In this document: piece after piece, positions 1 to 9,416 of the stretch
Position numbering within the stretch: position 1 is the first letter of the stretch
How the letters are laid out: every line of letters begins with the position of its first letter
Source: Halieaceae bacterium
GTDB lineage: Bacteria > Pseudomonadota > Gammaproteobacteria > Pseudomonadales > Halieaceae
Direction: 5' to 3'
Assembly (NCBI GenBank): GCA_902547755.1
Contig: CACCPA010000009.1
Coordinates: forward strand, 46,566 to 110,565
Length of the DNA: 64,000 nucleotides
Made by a program: the position numbers and the translations under genes
The notes under the pieces: model-generated
What the model was told of the DNA's origin: nothing
What the model saw: only the letters and a program-made list of their open reading frames with translations
Database searches by the model: none

Positions 1-364
1 GAGAACCGCCCAGGACGCCCGCCACACGGTCCACCAAGTGACGGACCGCCTCATGCGACCCACGCTCCCGGGTCTCAGTGAGCACCGGTACAAACGCCTG
101 TGAGAACGCGCCTTCGGCAAACAATCGCCGCAAAAAGTTCGGAATTTTGAAGGCAACAAAAAAGGCGTCAGCATTCGGTGCTGCGCCCAGCAAGTTAGCC
201 AATACTACATCACGCGCCAAGCCTAATACTCGAGAAAGCATGGTGCCCATGCTGACGATAAAACTCGAGCCCAGCAGTCCGTGCTTGGGTTGCAACACTG
301 CTTCGGGATGGTCGGCAGTCGGCTGCTGGGAGGGCTCTGTGTTATCTGTATTGTTATCTGTCAT
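1..364 (-). CDS. murJ: Lipid II flippase MurJ (MviN), N-terminal part only
   Basis: The reverse strand from 364 to the window edge encodes about 121 residues that match the start of the MurJ/MviN family. A hydrophilic leader of about 30 residues is followed by the conserved segment around LLGSSFIVSMGTMLSRVLG, then RDVVLANLLGA, DAFFVAFKIPNFLRRLFAEG and AFVPVL. MurJ is an inner-membrane protein of the MOP superfamily that moves undecaprenyl-linked lipid II to the periplasmic face for peptidoglycan synthesis. The ATG at 364 overlaps the stop of the upstream nudF gene as ATGA, so translation is probably coupled. The rest of the gene lies outside the window. The leader is longer than in many homologues. 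Confidence 0.93.
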   Translation of the reverse strand, partial: MTDNNTDNTEPSQQPTADHPEAVLQPKHGLLGSSFIVSMGTMLSRVLGLARDVVLANLLGAAPNADAFFVAFKIPNFLRRLFAEGAFSQAFVPVLTETRERGSHEAVRHLVDRVAGVLGGS

Positions 365-987
365 CGGTCGAGCCACTCCGCTCTCAGCCTGTCGCCATGA
401 CGAGCAAGCCAATGAAGCGCGATGATGGTTAAGCCGTTGTTGATTTTACCTGCATCCAGCAATGCTATTGCGTCACTGCGAGGCACTGAATGCACCAGAA
501 TATCCTCGTGCTCGGTTTCAACGCCCTTAACCTCACCCACAGCCGCTGATACCACGCGCCCCAGGAACAAGCGGATTTGCTCAGAGCAGGCCCCTGGACT
601 GGGGTAATACGAAACGACAGGGAGCAACGCATCCATCGTACAACCGGCTTCCTCCAAGGCCTCGCGATGCGCGACATCGCTGTCGCTTTCTCCGGGCTCA
701 ACCACGCCGGCAACCGCCTCAAGCATCCATGGCGAATCATCACCCCGAATAGCCCCGGGTCTAAATTGCTCGATCAAAATGACGGTGTCAGATTCCACGT
801 GCCAAGGAAGAACAGCAACCGCGTCGCCTCGCTCAAAAATCTCCCTGCGAATGCCCTCAGTCCAGCTACCATTAAATCGCCGATGACGCAGGGTTAGGGC
901 ATCCATCCGAAAGTAGCCTTTGAATAAGCTCTCGCGCTTGTCGACCTCTACATCACCTGAGCCATAGCTGAGTGACAGTTCACTCAA
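361..987 (-). CDS. nudF: ADP-ribose pyrophosphatase, Nudix hydrolase NudF
   Basis: This 208-residue protein has a full Nudix box at about residues 94-116 (G94, E100, R108-E109, E112-E113, G115). The N-terminal pattern, DVEVDKRESLFKGYF followed by RREIFERG, is that of NudF-type ADP-ribose diphosphatases, which split ADP-ribose into AMP and ribose 5-phosphate. The length is typical of NudF. Translation appears to begin at TTG (987-985), because the homologous region extends almost to that codon and the next ATG (residue 28) would cut it. The TTG overlaps the pyrB stop as TTGA, and the nudF stop overlaps the murJ start as ATGA. The three genes therefore look like one coupled unit. Confidence 0.9.
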   Translation of the reverse strand: MSELSLSYGSGDVEVDKRESLFKGYFRMDALTLRHRRFNGSWTEGIRREIFERGDAVAVLPWHVESDTVILIEQFRPGAIRGDDSPWMLEAVAGVVEPGESDSDVAHREALEEAGCTMDALLPVVSYYPSPGACSEQIRLFLGRVVSAAVGEVKGVETEHEDILVHSVPRSDAIALLDAGKINNGLTIIALHWLARHGDRLRAEWLDR

Positions 988-1997
988 AATCGACGCTCCG
1001 TGCTCCAGTTCACCGGTTTTGAGTAATCGTCAACCTGATCCGCAACATCAAGAATCAGTGCAAAGAGTGCCATTCTAACCAGCACACCGTTGTCGGATTG
1101 GCGGAAAATGGCAAGGTTCGGATCGTCGTTTAAGTCGTCGTCAAGCTCCTGCGCTCCCTCACGCGAGTCGCGAGGCAATGGGTGCATGATGACAGTGTTG
1201 GGCTCACATAGCGCTGTATAAATGCTTTGATTGAGCCTAAAACGGCCCCGATAGAGATCGGCATCAGCCTGAGATTCAAAACGCTCTTCCTGAATCCGCG
1301 TTGAATACACAATGTCGACGTTGGCAATGCCCAACTCCAATTGATCCGTCTCAACCACGTCAATGCCGCTTTGGCGCATTTCCTCAACCAGCTCGCCGGG
1401 CATTTTGAGCTCAACAGGCGAGACCAGACTCACGATGACATTCTTAAAACGTGTCAGCAAGCGAGATAGCGAGTGCACCGTTCGTCCAAAGCGAAGGTCT
1501 CCAACCATGGCAATTCGCAAGCCATCAATGTCACGCTGCCTGCCCGCCAGTTCACTTCGAATGGTATAGAGATCGAGCAGTGCCTGACTGGGGTGCTCAT
1601 TTGCCCCGTCACCGCCGTTGATGACTGGAACCCGACTGGCAGAAGCAAATTCACTCACGGATCCGGCTGTTGGATGACGCATGACAATGACGTCTGAATA
1701 GCCACTTAATACGCGCGCCGTGTCATAGAGCGACTCACCCTTCGCAATAGCGGTGCTCTCAAATCCGGTGGTTTCTCGAACATGCCCGCCGAGTAAATTG
1801 AAGGCGCTGCCAAAGCTGATACGGGTCCGAGTCGAAGGCTCGAAGAACATTGAGCCTAGGATGGCTCCCTCGAGTACCGTCGTTTTTCGTTCTCGTTGTG
1901 CGTAGGGGCGCATACGGTCAGCAACATCGAAAATACGGTCGACATCGGCCCGGTCGAACTGGCTGATTCCCAAGATGTGGTGGCCGGCAAATTTCAC
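984..1997 (-). CDS. pyrB: Aspartate carbamoyltransferase, catalytic subunit
   Basis: PyrB condenses carbamoyl phosphate with L-aspartate to give carbamoyl aspartate, the committed step of pyrimidine synthesis. The carbamoyl-phosphate loop FFEPSTRTR is at residues 51-59, and HPLPR, the second conserved phosphate/aspartate motif, is at about 270. The 337-residue chain is somewhat longer than the 310 of E. coli, mostly at the C terminus. The start is GTG, with an AGGAG about 11 bases upstream. No pyrI regulatory subunit or pyrC-like gene is adjacent; the downstream partner is nudF, which overlaps its stop codon. Whether the enzyme works as a bare trimer or in a larger complex cannot be told from the sequence. 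Confidence 0.95.
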   Translation of the reverse strand: MKFAGHHILGISQFDRADVDRIFDVADRMRPYAQRERKTTVLEGAILGSMFFEPSTRTRISFGSAFNLLGGHVRETTGFESTAIAKGESLYDTARVLSGYSDVIVMRHPTAGSVSEFASASRVPVINGGDGANEHPSQALLDLYTIRSELAGRQRDIDGLRIAMVGDLRFGRTVHSLSRLLTRFKNVIVSLVSPVELKMPGELVEEMRQSGIDVVETDQLELGIANVDIVYSTRIQEERFESQADADLYRGRFRLNQSIYTALCEPNTVIMHPLPRDSREGAQELDDDLNDDPNLAIFRQSDNGVLVRMALFALILDVADQVDDYSKPVNWSTERRF

Positions 1998-2051
1998 AGC
2001 GCTTTTTTCTCCTTGCGCATCGAACTGTGCGCTTGGGCCCCTAGTCTAAAC

Positions 2052-3509
2052 CTAAGCACCGCTGACACCTAAAACTTTGGCATTTTCCGATATCCAACGT
2101 TCAAGATCGGCGAGCGCCGCGCGCTGTTTATCGCCTAAGTTGGGGTTTGACTGCTCTTCCGCTAAGGCCAGATGAAAGCCCGCGAGATTCAGATGATCAC
2201 TACTCTGCCACTGCTCTCGACAGTGTTCTTGCCAAGTAGCGCGCTCTGTATCGGTCAGAATGTCTGGCCAATTTCGGGCGCGGTAACGGAACAGGAGCTC
2301 GGGTAAGCGTCGGTCGGTGAAAGCAAAGCGACGATCGCGCAGTTCGGCCGGTGAGCTCTCCTGAACTTCTTGAATCAGGCGTCGATCCGAATTGGGTACG
2401 AAGGCACCGTACAGCGCCGTATCAGGGTTCGAGTCCGTGGCCTTTGGCCCACCCTGGTAGACAGACTGCAGATGCTGAATCAACTCAGACCCACGATCCT
2501 CTCGCGCCTGTCTGAGTGTCGCCAGATTTCGGCGTAAACTGTCACCATCAAGACCCAGTCGCGCCGCTATATCAGGGGAAATGTGCTGCATTGGCAGCAA
2601 CACCGGCGCTTTATTGACCTTGATGGTCATGAGTCCCGGTCGATCACTGGGTGAAGCAAGTTTGTCGCCCTTGGCGAATAGGCGCGCTTGAATTTCCTCC
2701 GGCGTCATCGATAGAAAGTCAGGATCGCGCGACAAGTCAGCACAAATAATGTCCGACTTGTACTCGGGGTGAACCGCAAGCGGAGCGATGACACCGAGAC
2801 AGGCGCGTTCGGTCCCCATGACCCCCGACACATACAGGAGCGGCGTCATGGCACTGGTATCAACCAATGCCTCCACACGCGCCTTGAATCGCATCGACAA
2901 CAGTTCATCGAAAAGCGCTCGATCAGCTGAGCGCAGTGCTCTTGCCAGCGCCAAGGTTGCCGTGACATCCGACATCGCATCATGAGCAGCGCCGTGCTCC
3001 AGTCCATTAACCGCCGTCAAATCCTCGAGTTTGAAACTTGGACCACCATCTGGGCGCGTTGGCCAATTGAGACCGTCGGGACGGAGGGCATAAAAGCAGC
3101 GCACAACATCAATTAAATCCCAGCGGCTATTGCCCCGGCTATATTCGCGAGCATATGGGTCATAGAAATTACGCCAAAGCGTAAATCGAGTGACCTCGTC
3201 ATCAAATCGCAGCGAGTTGTAGCCAACACCACAGGTGCCAGGCTCTCCAAGCTCATCATGAATACGCGCGATGAAACCCTGCTCTGAGAGTCCCTTTTCT
3301 TCCGCTTCAAAGGGGGAAATACCCGTCACCCTAACCGCCGCCGGGTGGGGTAACACATCGAGTGCTGGCTTGGCGTAGACCGTGAGCGGGTCGCCAATGA
3401 TTTCAAGGTCAGTTGTGGTCCGAAGGCCTGCAAATTGCCAGGGCCGATCGCTCGCAGGTGAAGCGCCAGAGGTCTCATAGTCATGCCAGTACAGCGTTTC
3501 TACGGACAC
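2052..3509 (-). CDS. sbcB: Exodeoxyribonuclease I
   Basis: SbcB degrades single-stranded DNA 3' to 5' and takes part in mismatch repair and recombination. The DnaQ-like exonuclease fold starts with the acidic motif D10-Y-E-T, followed by the YNSLRFDDEVTRF segment at about 97-109 and the HDAMSDVTAT motif at about 176-185 that carries the catalytic His and Asp. The remainder is the ExoI SH3-like and C-terminal helical region. At 485 residues it is close to the usual size. The GTG start is preceded by AGGAGG. It stands between fumarase upstream and pyrB downstream, with short gaps on both sides. Confidence 0.94.
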   Translation of the reverse strand: MSVETLYWHDYETSGASPASDRPWQFAGLRTTTDLEIIGDPLTVYAKPALDVLPHPAAVRVTGISPFEAEEKGLSEQGFIARIHDELGEPGTCGVGYNSLRFDDEVTRFTLWRNFYDPYAREYSRGNSRWDLIDVVRCFYALRPDGLNWPTRPDGGPSFKLEDLTAVNGLEHGAAHDAMSDVTATLALARALRSADRALFDELLSMRFKARVEALVDTSAMTPLLYVSGVMGTERACLGVIAPLAVHPEYKSDIICADLSRDPDFLSMTPEEIQARLFAKGDKLASPSDRPGLMTIKVNKAPVLLPMQHISPDIAARLGLDGDSLRRNLATLRQAREDRGSELIQHLQSVYQGGPKATDSNPDTALYGAFVPNSDRRLIQEVQESSPAELRDRRFAFTDRRLPELLFRYRARNWPDILTDTERATWQEHCREQWQSSDHLNLAGFHLALAEEQSNPNLGDKQRAALADLERWISENAKVLGVSGA

Positions 3510-3555
3510 GAGCCCTCCTTAATCCAATGACTGCCCAATGACTCAACATCAACGG

Positions 3556-5073
3556 TTAAAACAGCTCAATGGCTTGCTCTTCGATGTTGGCCCGCCACAG
3601 TTTTGGCCCCGTGATGTGAACGGATGTACCCTGAGCATCGACAGCGACACTCACGGGCATGTCTTTCACGGTAAAGGCGTAAATGGCCTCCATACCCAAG
3701 TCAGCGAATGCTACCACTTTTGCATCGGTAATTGCCTTGGACACAAGGTAAGCCGCACCACCCACAGCCACGAGGTAAACCGCCTTATGCTTACGAATAG
3801 CATCAATAGCCACAGGACCGCGCTCTGCTTTACCAATCATCCCCAGTAGTCCCGTGTGCTCGAGGATGTTATCGGTGAATTTATCCATACGCGTAGACGT
3901 AGTTGGCCCTGCAGGTCCCACCACTTCGTCTCTAACAGGATCAACCGGACCAACGTAGTAAATGAACTTCCCCTTCAAGTCGACGGGCAACTCCTCACCA
4001 TCTGCAATCATCTTCGTCATGCGCTTTTGCGCCGCGTCCCGGCCCGTGAACATCGTCCCCGACAAGAGCAACGTGTCGCCTGGCTGCCAGGTGAGGGTCT
4101 CTTCCTGAGTCACGGCATCAAGATCAACTCGGCGCACCGATTCTCCCGGCTCCCAAGTCACCTCGGGCCACGCATCGAGACTAGGCGCCTCTTGGAAGAC
4201 AGGACCAGTGCCGGTTAATTCAAAGTGCGCGTGCCGCGTGGCCGCGCAATTGGGAATCATTGCCACAGGCAGCGAGGCGGCATGCGTGGGGTAATCCATA
4301 ATCTTCACGTCTAGCACAGTCGTGAGTCCACCTAGGCCTTGCGCACCGATGCCGAGTTTGTTCACAGCTTCCATGATTTCGAGCCGTAACTCCTCGGCTC
4401 GTGTCGAGGGGCCGCGTTCGCGGAGCTCATGGATATCGACCGGGTCCATGAGTGATTCTTTAGCCATGACCATGGCCTTTTCGGCGGTACCGCCAATGCC
4501 AATGCCCAGCATGCCGGGCGGGCACCATCCCGCGCCCATGGTGGGTACCGTCTTGACGACCCAGTCCACAATGCTGTCAGATGGGTTCAACATGGCTAGC
4601 TTTGATTTGTTCTCCGAGCCACCGCCCTTCGCCGCAACACGAAAATCGACTGTGTTACCCGACACCATCCGGGTGTGGATAACCGCCGGTGTGTTGTCCT
4701 TGGTATTCTTACGAGCACCAGCCGGATCATCGAGGATCGACGCCCTGAGTTTATTGTCCGGGTGCAAGTAAGCGAGGCGCACTCCCTCGTTGATTAAGTC
4801 TTCCAGTGGCTTTGATGTATCCCAGCTAACCTCCATACCAATATCGACAAATACGGTGACAATACCTGTGTCTTGGCAAATGGGTCGCTTACCCATGGCA
4901 CACATGCGGCTGTTGATGAGGATCTGAGCTAGTGCGTCTTTTGCCGCCCGACTTTGCTCCATTTCATAAGCACGGTGGACGGCCTGCACGAAGTCGGTCG
5001 GGTGATAATAGGAAATGAACTGAAGTGCATCTGCGACGCTTTCGACTACATCGCGGTCTGTAATTACGGTCAT
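3556..5073 (-). CDS. Class I (iron-sulfur) fumarate hydratase
   Basis: This 505-residue protein belongs to the class I fumarases (FumA/FumB type), which hydrate fumarate to malate with a [4Fe-4S] cluster. Three cysteines sit in family-typical positions: C66 in ICQDTG, C184 in GWCPPGM and C276 in PNCAATRHAH. They are spaced 118 and 92 apart, as expected for the cluster ligands. The alpha domain covers roughly 1-300 and the beta domain 330-505. A fumA-like symbol is not assigned because the family name in this lineage varies. The gene directly upstream (35 bases away) encodes a coiled-coil membrane protein. An oxygen-insensitive class II fumarase is not in the window. Confidence 0.93.
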   Translation of the reverse strand: MTVITDRDVVESVADALQFISYYHPTDFVQAVHRAYEMEQSRAAKDALAQILINSRMCAMGKRPICQDTGIVTVFVDIGMEVSWDTSKPLEDLINEGVRLAYLHPDNKLRASILDDPAGARKNTKDNTPAVIHTRMVSGNTVDFRVAAKGGGSENKSKLAMLNPSDSIVDWVVKTVPTMGAGWCPPGMLGIGIGGTAEKAMVMAKESLMDPVDIHELRERGPSTRAEELRLEIMEAVNKLGIGAQGLGGLTTVLDVKIMDYPTHAASLPVAMIPNCAATRHAHFELTGTGPVFQEAPSLDAWPEVTWEPGESVRRVDLDAVTQEETLTWQPGDTLLLSGTMFTGRDAAQKRMTKMIADGEELPVDLKGKFIYYVGPVDPVRDEVVGPAGPTTSTRMDKFTDNILEHTGLLGMIGKAERGPVAIDAIRKHKAVYLVAVGGAAYLVSKAITDAKVVAFADLGMEAIYAFTVKDMPVSVAVDAQGTSVHITGPKLWRANIEEQAIELF

Positions 5074-5108
5074 GATCGTTCTCTATTTCTCACTAGCTAA
5101 TTACCCGC

Positions 5109-5888
5109 TTACGGAGCGGGCACCGTTGCAGGCGCAGGCGCCGATTCAACAGCTAAAGCATCGACTTTTGCTGACAACTGGCGAATATCAGCCCGCAGCT
5201 GATTCACGTTGGTATTGACCTGTTTCCTGAAGCCATTGATTGAAGCAACCCATTCCTCATTTGCGGTAACTCGGTTACCCAAGGAAGCTCGCTCCAAGTT
5301 GGCGCGATTTACGTCATCAGCTAACCGCTCGACGTCGCTTTGAATCTGACGCGCTGACCCCGCCAGACGTTCGATATCTGCTGACAAGGTCTGCAGCTCA
5401 CTTAGATCCGCGGTCAATGCATCCAATGTTTTCTTTTGACGGAAGCCATTGTCCTTGAGTGTTTGAAGGGTTGCATCCGTGGACTTGTCTGCCTTCTCGA
5501 GGTTCGAAACTTTGCGGTTGGCGACCTTGCGCGCATCCCAAAGCTTCCTTACTTCGCTGTCCAGCAGATTCAATTGCGCACCCATCGCCGCCGCCGATTT
5601 GGTGACGGTTTCATCGGTATCGGTTAACAGATTCTCCAGGCTCTCTACCTGTTTACCCGTCCGAGACTGATCTGCCGTCAGTTCACCGATCAACTGATAG
5701 CTATACCACGCGTAGGCGGACAAGGCACAGACCGCGATAAATGACAGCGTAAGAAAAAATTGACCCGCCCCACTGAGCCCAGCGGATTCGCGGCTTCGGC
5801 TCGGTATCGCGTTGCGAGGTGCACTATCAACGGCTTCGTCGCGCCGAGCGGCAAATGATGGAATCTCGGTTAAGTCATCCCGGGACAT
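5109..5888 (-). CDS. Hypothetical single-pass membrane protein with long coiled coil
   Basis: I do not recognise a named family. The 259-residue product has a polar N-terminal tail of about 40 residues, one transmembrane helix at about 43-63, and then a long alpha-helical coiled-coil region (about 70-245) rich in Asp, Glu, Lys, Leu and Ala. It ends in an Ala/Pro tail. The topology suggests an inner-membrane anchor with the coiled coil in the periplasm, but nothing catalytic is visible. The ATG has a GGAGGAA ribosome site. It is 35 bases upstream of fumarase and probably co-transcribed, without an obvious functional link. Confidence 0.8.
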   Translation of the reverse strand: MSRDDLTEIPSFAARRDEAVDSAPRNAIPSRSRESAGLSGAGQFFLTLSFIAVCALSAYAWYSYQLIGELTADQSRTGKQVESLENLLTDTDETVTKSAAAMGAQLNLLDSEVRKLWDARKVANRKVSNLEKADKSTDATLQTLKDNGFRQKKTLDALTADLSELQTLSADIERLAGSARQIQSDVERLADDVNRANLERASLGNRVTANEEWVASINGFRKQVNTNVNQLRADIRQLSAKVDALAVESAPAPATVPAP

Positions 5889-5955
5889 ACGGTTCCTCCC
5901 CCTATACCCGCACAGTATACCTTGCTCTGCGGCCTAGAGTGGCCGTGTATTAGCC

Positions 5956-5982
5956 ACAAAAAAGGCGGCCAAGGCCGCCTTT
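5956..5982 (-). terminator. Rho-independent terminator downstream of the PuuD-like gene
   Basis: A ten-base inverted repeat, AAAGGCGGCC (5961-5970) and GGCCGCCTTT (5973-5982), forms a GC-rich hairpin. On the minus strand it is followed by a run of six T (positions 5963-5958). It lies 18 bases past the stop of the gene at 6000-6626 and separates that gene from the one at 5109-5888. Confidence 0.85.
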
Positions 5983-5999
5983 CTAAAAGTATATTTTTC

Positions 6000-6626
6000 T
6001 TACATGTAGTACAGCAAAGCCCAGATAACGAGGGTGAGTAGTGCAGACATGTGAATGACGCCCTTGACCGATGTCATTGGACCCTGCTTGCCGGCCAATG
6101 CATTAATCTCGAGTAGAACAATCAAGCCCAGTGCTAGATAAAGGCCTGTCGATGCACCACCCAATGGCAATGCAAGATGCTTTGAACCCAGCATACCTAG
6201 CAGCATGGGGCCTGAGAACAAGGTATTAGTTCGGCTTGCGAGGCCCGCTTTGGCAGCACTGGTAGGCCCATCGCCTGGCTTCATGCCTAAAACGACTTGC
6301 TGGTTAGGCCAAATGATCAACCATACGTTGAGGAACATGAACGTTCCGGCAAGCGCACCCACCCAGATAGGCGCAAGGTCAAAATTAGTGAAGGCGCCAA
6401 GCTTGTGGAACAAATACAAACCAGTCACAAACGTAAGCGCAGCACCCCAACGGAACCACCAAAGCGCACGCGGCGCCAACTTAGCCATCGCATCTTTCTT
6501 GGCGTCAGCCTCGGCTTCCTTAAAATATTCTGTTTGAACGAAATTGAAGTAGTACAGCATGCCGATCCAAGTAATACCGGCTAGCACGTGAAAGTAACGA
6601 AAAATAAAACCGATCGCGTTTTCCAT
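6000..6626 (-). CDS. Membrane protein with PuuD / urate-oxidase N-terminal domain, lacking a cytochrome domain
   Basis: This 208-residue integral membrane protein resembles the N-terminal membrane domain of the PuuD family (Urate_ox_N). It opens with RYFHVLAGITWIGMLYYFNF, which carries a helix-embedded His at 13 and Trp at 20, and has about five to six hydrophobic helices. Full PuuD urate hydroxylases add a C-terminal cytochrome c domain, and I see no CxxCH motif here. Urate oxidation therefore cannot be assumed, and no purine-catabolic genes are nearby. It is transcribed alone, between the groEL terminator upstream and its own terminator downstream, with an AAGGGGAAA ribosome site. Heme binding through the membrane histidines is only an inference. 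Confidence 0.75.
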   Translation of the reverse strand: MENAIGFIFRYFHVLAGITWIGMLYYFNFVQTEYFKEAEADAKKDAMAKLAPRALWWFRWGAALTFVTGLYLFHKLGAFTNFDLAPIWVGALAGTFMFLNVWLIIWPNQQVVLGMKPGDGPTSAAKAGLASRTNTLFSGPMLLGMLGSKHLALPLGGASTGLYLALGLIVLLEINALAGKQGPMTSVKGVIHMSALLTLVIWALLYYM

Positions 6627-6694
6627 TTATTGTTTCCCCTTATGAATACCAGCGTCGTCGACGCCCAGCCCGACCGCAAGTATATCCTTGTGCC

Positions 6695-6728
6695 AAAAAA
6701 AAAGAACCCGGCATAAAGCCGGGTTCTT
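6695..6728 (-). terminator. Rho-independent terminator of groESL
   Basis: An eleven-base perfect stem, AAGAACCCGGC (6702-6712) with GCCGGGTTCTT (6718-6728), closes a five-base loop. On the minus strand it is followed by a run of nine T (6703-6695). It sits 20 bases after the groEL stop codon. Confidence 0.92.
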
Positions 6729-6748
6729 AGTTTTATAAGCGGGGCTGC

Positions 6749-8422
<1,674 letters not shown>

Positions 8423-8425
8423 TTA

Positions 8426-8716
8426 TTAGTCGATTAAGGCGTAAATTTCGCCTTCGCTCATCAGGATCAGCTCTTCACCATTTACTTCGATGGTGTTGCT
8501 CCCTGCGTACTGACCGAAAACGATCGTGTCGCCCACCTGAACTGTCAGAGGACGCTGCTCACCGTTGTCCAGCACTTTGCCGGCACCAACTGCAACCACT
8601 TCACCCTGATTAGGCTTTTCTTTCGCTGAACCCGGGAGGACGATGCCACCAGCCGAGGTCTCTTCTTCTTCCTTACGACGAACGACAACTCGGTCGTACA
8701 ACGGACGAATATTCAT
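8426..8716 (-). CDS. groES: Co-chaperonin GroES
   Basis: GroES is the heptameric lid of GroEL. The product [14 protein letters not shown]... is 96 residues, with the mobile loop [14 protein letters not shown] and the C-terminal ALID end. I chose the ATG at 8716 because a GGAG at 8730-8727 lies about ten bases upstream. A TTG nine bases further out would place the ribosome site against the start codon. The leader contains a 13-base tandem duplication, a sigma32 promoter and a CIRCE operator. Confidence 0.97.
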   Translation of the reverse strand: MNIRPLYDRVVVRRKEEEETSAGGIVLPGSAKEKPNQGEVVAVGAGKVLDNGEQRPLTVQVGDTIVFGQYAGSNTIEVNGEELILMSEGEIYALID

Positions 8717-8750
8717 TGGTTTCAATCTCCAAAATGACGGTTATGTTTTT

Positions 8751-8776
8751 CTTCCCACTAGGGCTTCCCACTAGGG
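8751..8776. repeat. 13-base perfect tandem duplication in the groES leader
   Basis: CTTCCCACTAGGG occurs twice in immediate succession (8751-8763 and 8764-8776), between the sigma32-like promoter and groES. On the transcript each unit reads CCCTAGTGGGAAG, in which CCC and GGG can pair across a four-base loop. The mRNA could therefore carry two small hairpins near its 5' end. The repeat is seen directly; its role is unknown. Confidence 0.9.
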
Positions 8777-8785
8777 GATGAGGAA

Positions 8786-8814
8786 ATAATGGGGACTCAA
8801 AAAACAATTTCAAG
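8786..8814 (-). promoter_or_regulatory. Sigma32-type heat-shock promoter of groESL
   Basis: On the minus strand the -35 CTTGAAA (8814-8808) and the -10 CCCCATTAT (8794-8786) match the sigma32 consensus exactly, with a 13-base spacer. The same spacing is used before grpE and dnaK in this window. Transcription would start near 8779, giving a leader of about 60 bases. Confidence 0.9.
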
Positions 8815-8821
8815 CCTTTTT

Positions 8822-8848
8822 TTAGCACTCAATGGGCGAGAGTGCTAA
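8822..8848 (-). promoter_or_regulatory. CIRCE operator (HrcA binding site)
   Basis: TTAGCACTC (8822-8830), nine bases, then GAGTGCTAA (8840-8848) is a perfect match to the CIRCE inverted repeat recognised by the HrcA repressor. The hrcA gene is present at 55444-56478. The operator lies just upstream of the -35 of the sigma32 promoter, not downstream of the start. It may therefore act on an overlapping vegetative promoter or block polymerase access. Confidence 0.96.
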
Positions 8849-8879
8849 ATCTGACAAAAAAACCACTTTTAAGTGTGAT

Positions 8880-9332
8880 TTAGTCGTCGTCGACTCGCGA
8901 AAAATCTCCCTCGAGTGTCACTGGTCCGCGATCATCTCGCTCAGCGGTACTTCGATGAGGAATATCTCGCTCTCCGGTCATCGGATTATCTCGACGCCCG
9001 CCCGAAGCAGCACCACTCAAGAGGGCGCGCAAGGCTGCTCGAAGGAATACATAGAGCGCAATCACATCTGAGATGAGCCCGGGAAACATCAGCAAAATAG
9101 CACCAAAGGCCACGCTGATCTCACCCGCAAACAACTGGCCACGCAGTGCAGCCGCCGATGGAAAGCGACCCGCCGTCAGCAACGCCGAGCGCCCCGCGAG
9201 CTGGAGCAACCAGTAGCCGACAATGATCATGACAAGGATATAGGTGATGGTCGCCAGCGCACTGGTACGAGCACTGAACTCAAGCAGCGACCAAAACTCA
9301 AGAAAAGGATATGCAATTAGCACAAACGGCAT
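8880..9332 (-). CDS. fxsA: FxsA family membrane protein
   Basis: FxsA is a small cytoplasmic-membrane protein named for suppressing F-plasmid exclusion of phage T7; its cellular role is not established. This copy has the typical opening MPFVLIAYPFLEFWSLLEFS, about three to four hydrophobic helices including FGAILLMFPGLISDVIALYVF, and a charged C-terminal tail (about 115-150) ending RVDDD. The ATG at 9332 is chosen because GAGG stands eight bases before it; upstream in-frame codons have no family similarity. The gene precedes groES on the same strand, with the CIRCE/sigma32 region just beyond its stop codon. Confidence 0.85.
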   Translation of the reverse strand: MPFVLIAYPFLEFWSLLEFSARTSALATITYILVMIIVGYWLLQLAGRSALLTAGRFPSAAALRGQLFAGEISVAFGAILLMFPGLISDVIALYVFLRAALRALLSGAASGGRRDNPMTGERDIPHRSTAERDDRGPVTLEGDFSRVDDD

Positions 9333-9416
9333 AGGGTTTTCCTCGCCCACGCATCCGCACCCAGTGTACGTCGTTCCATGAGGCCGCGATACGTTGTTCA
9401 TGCGGGTTCCAAGTCA

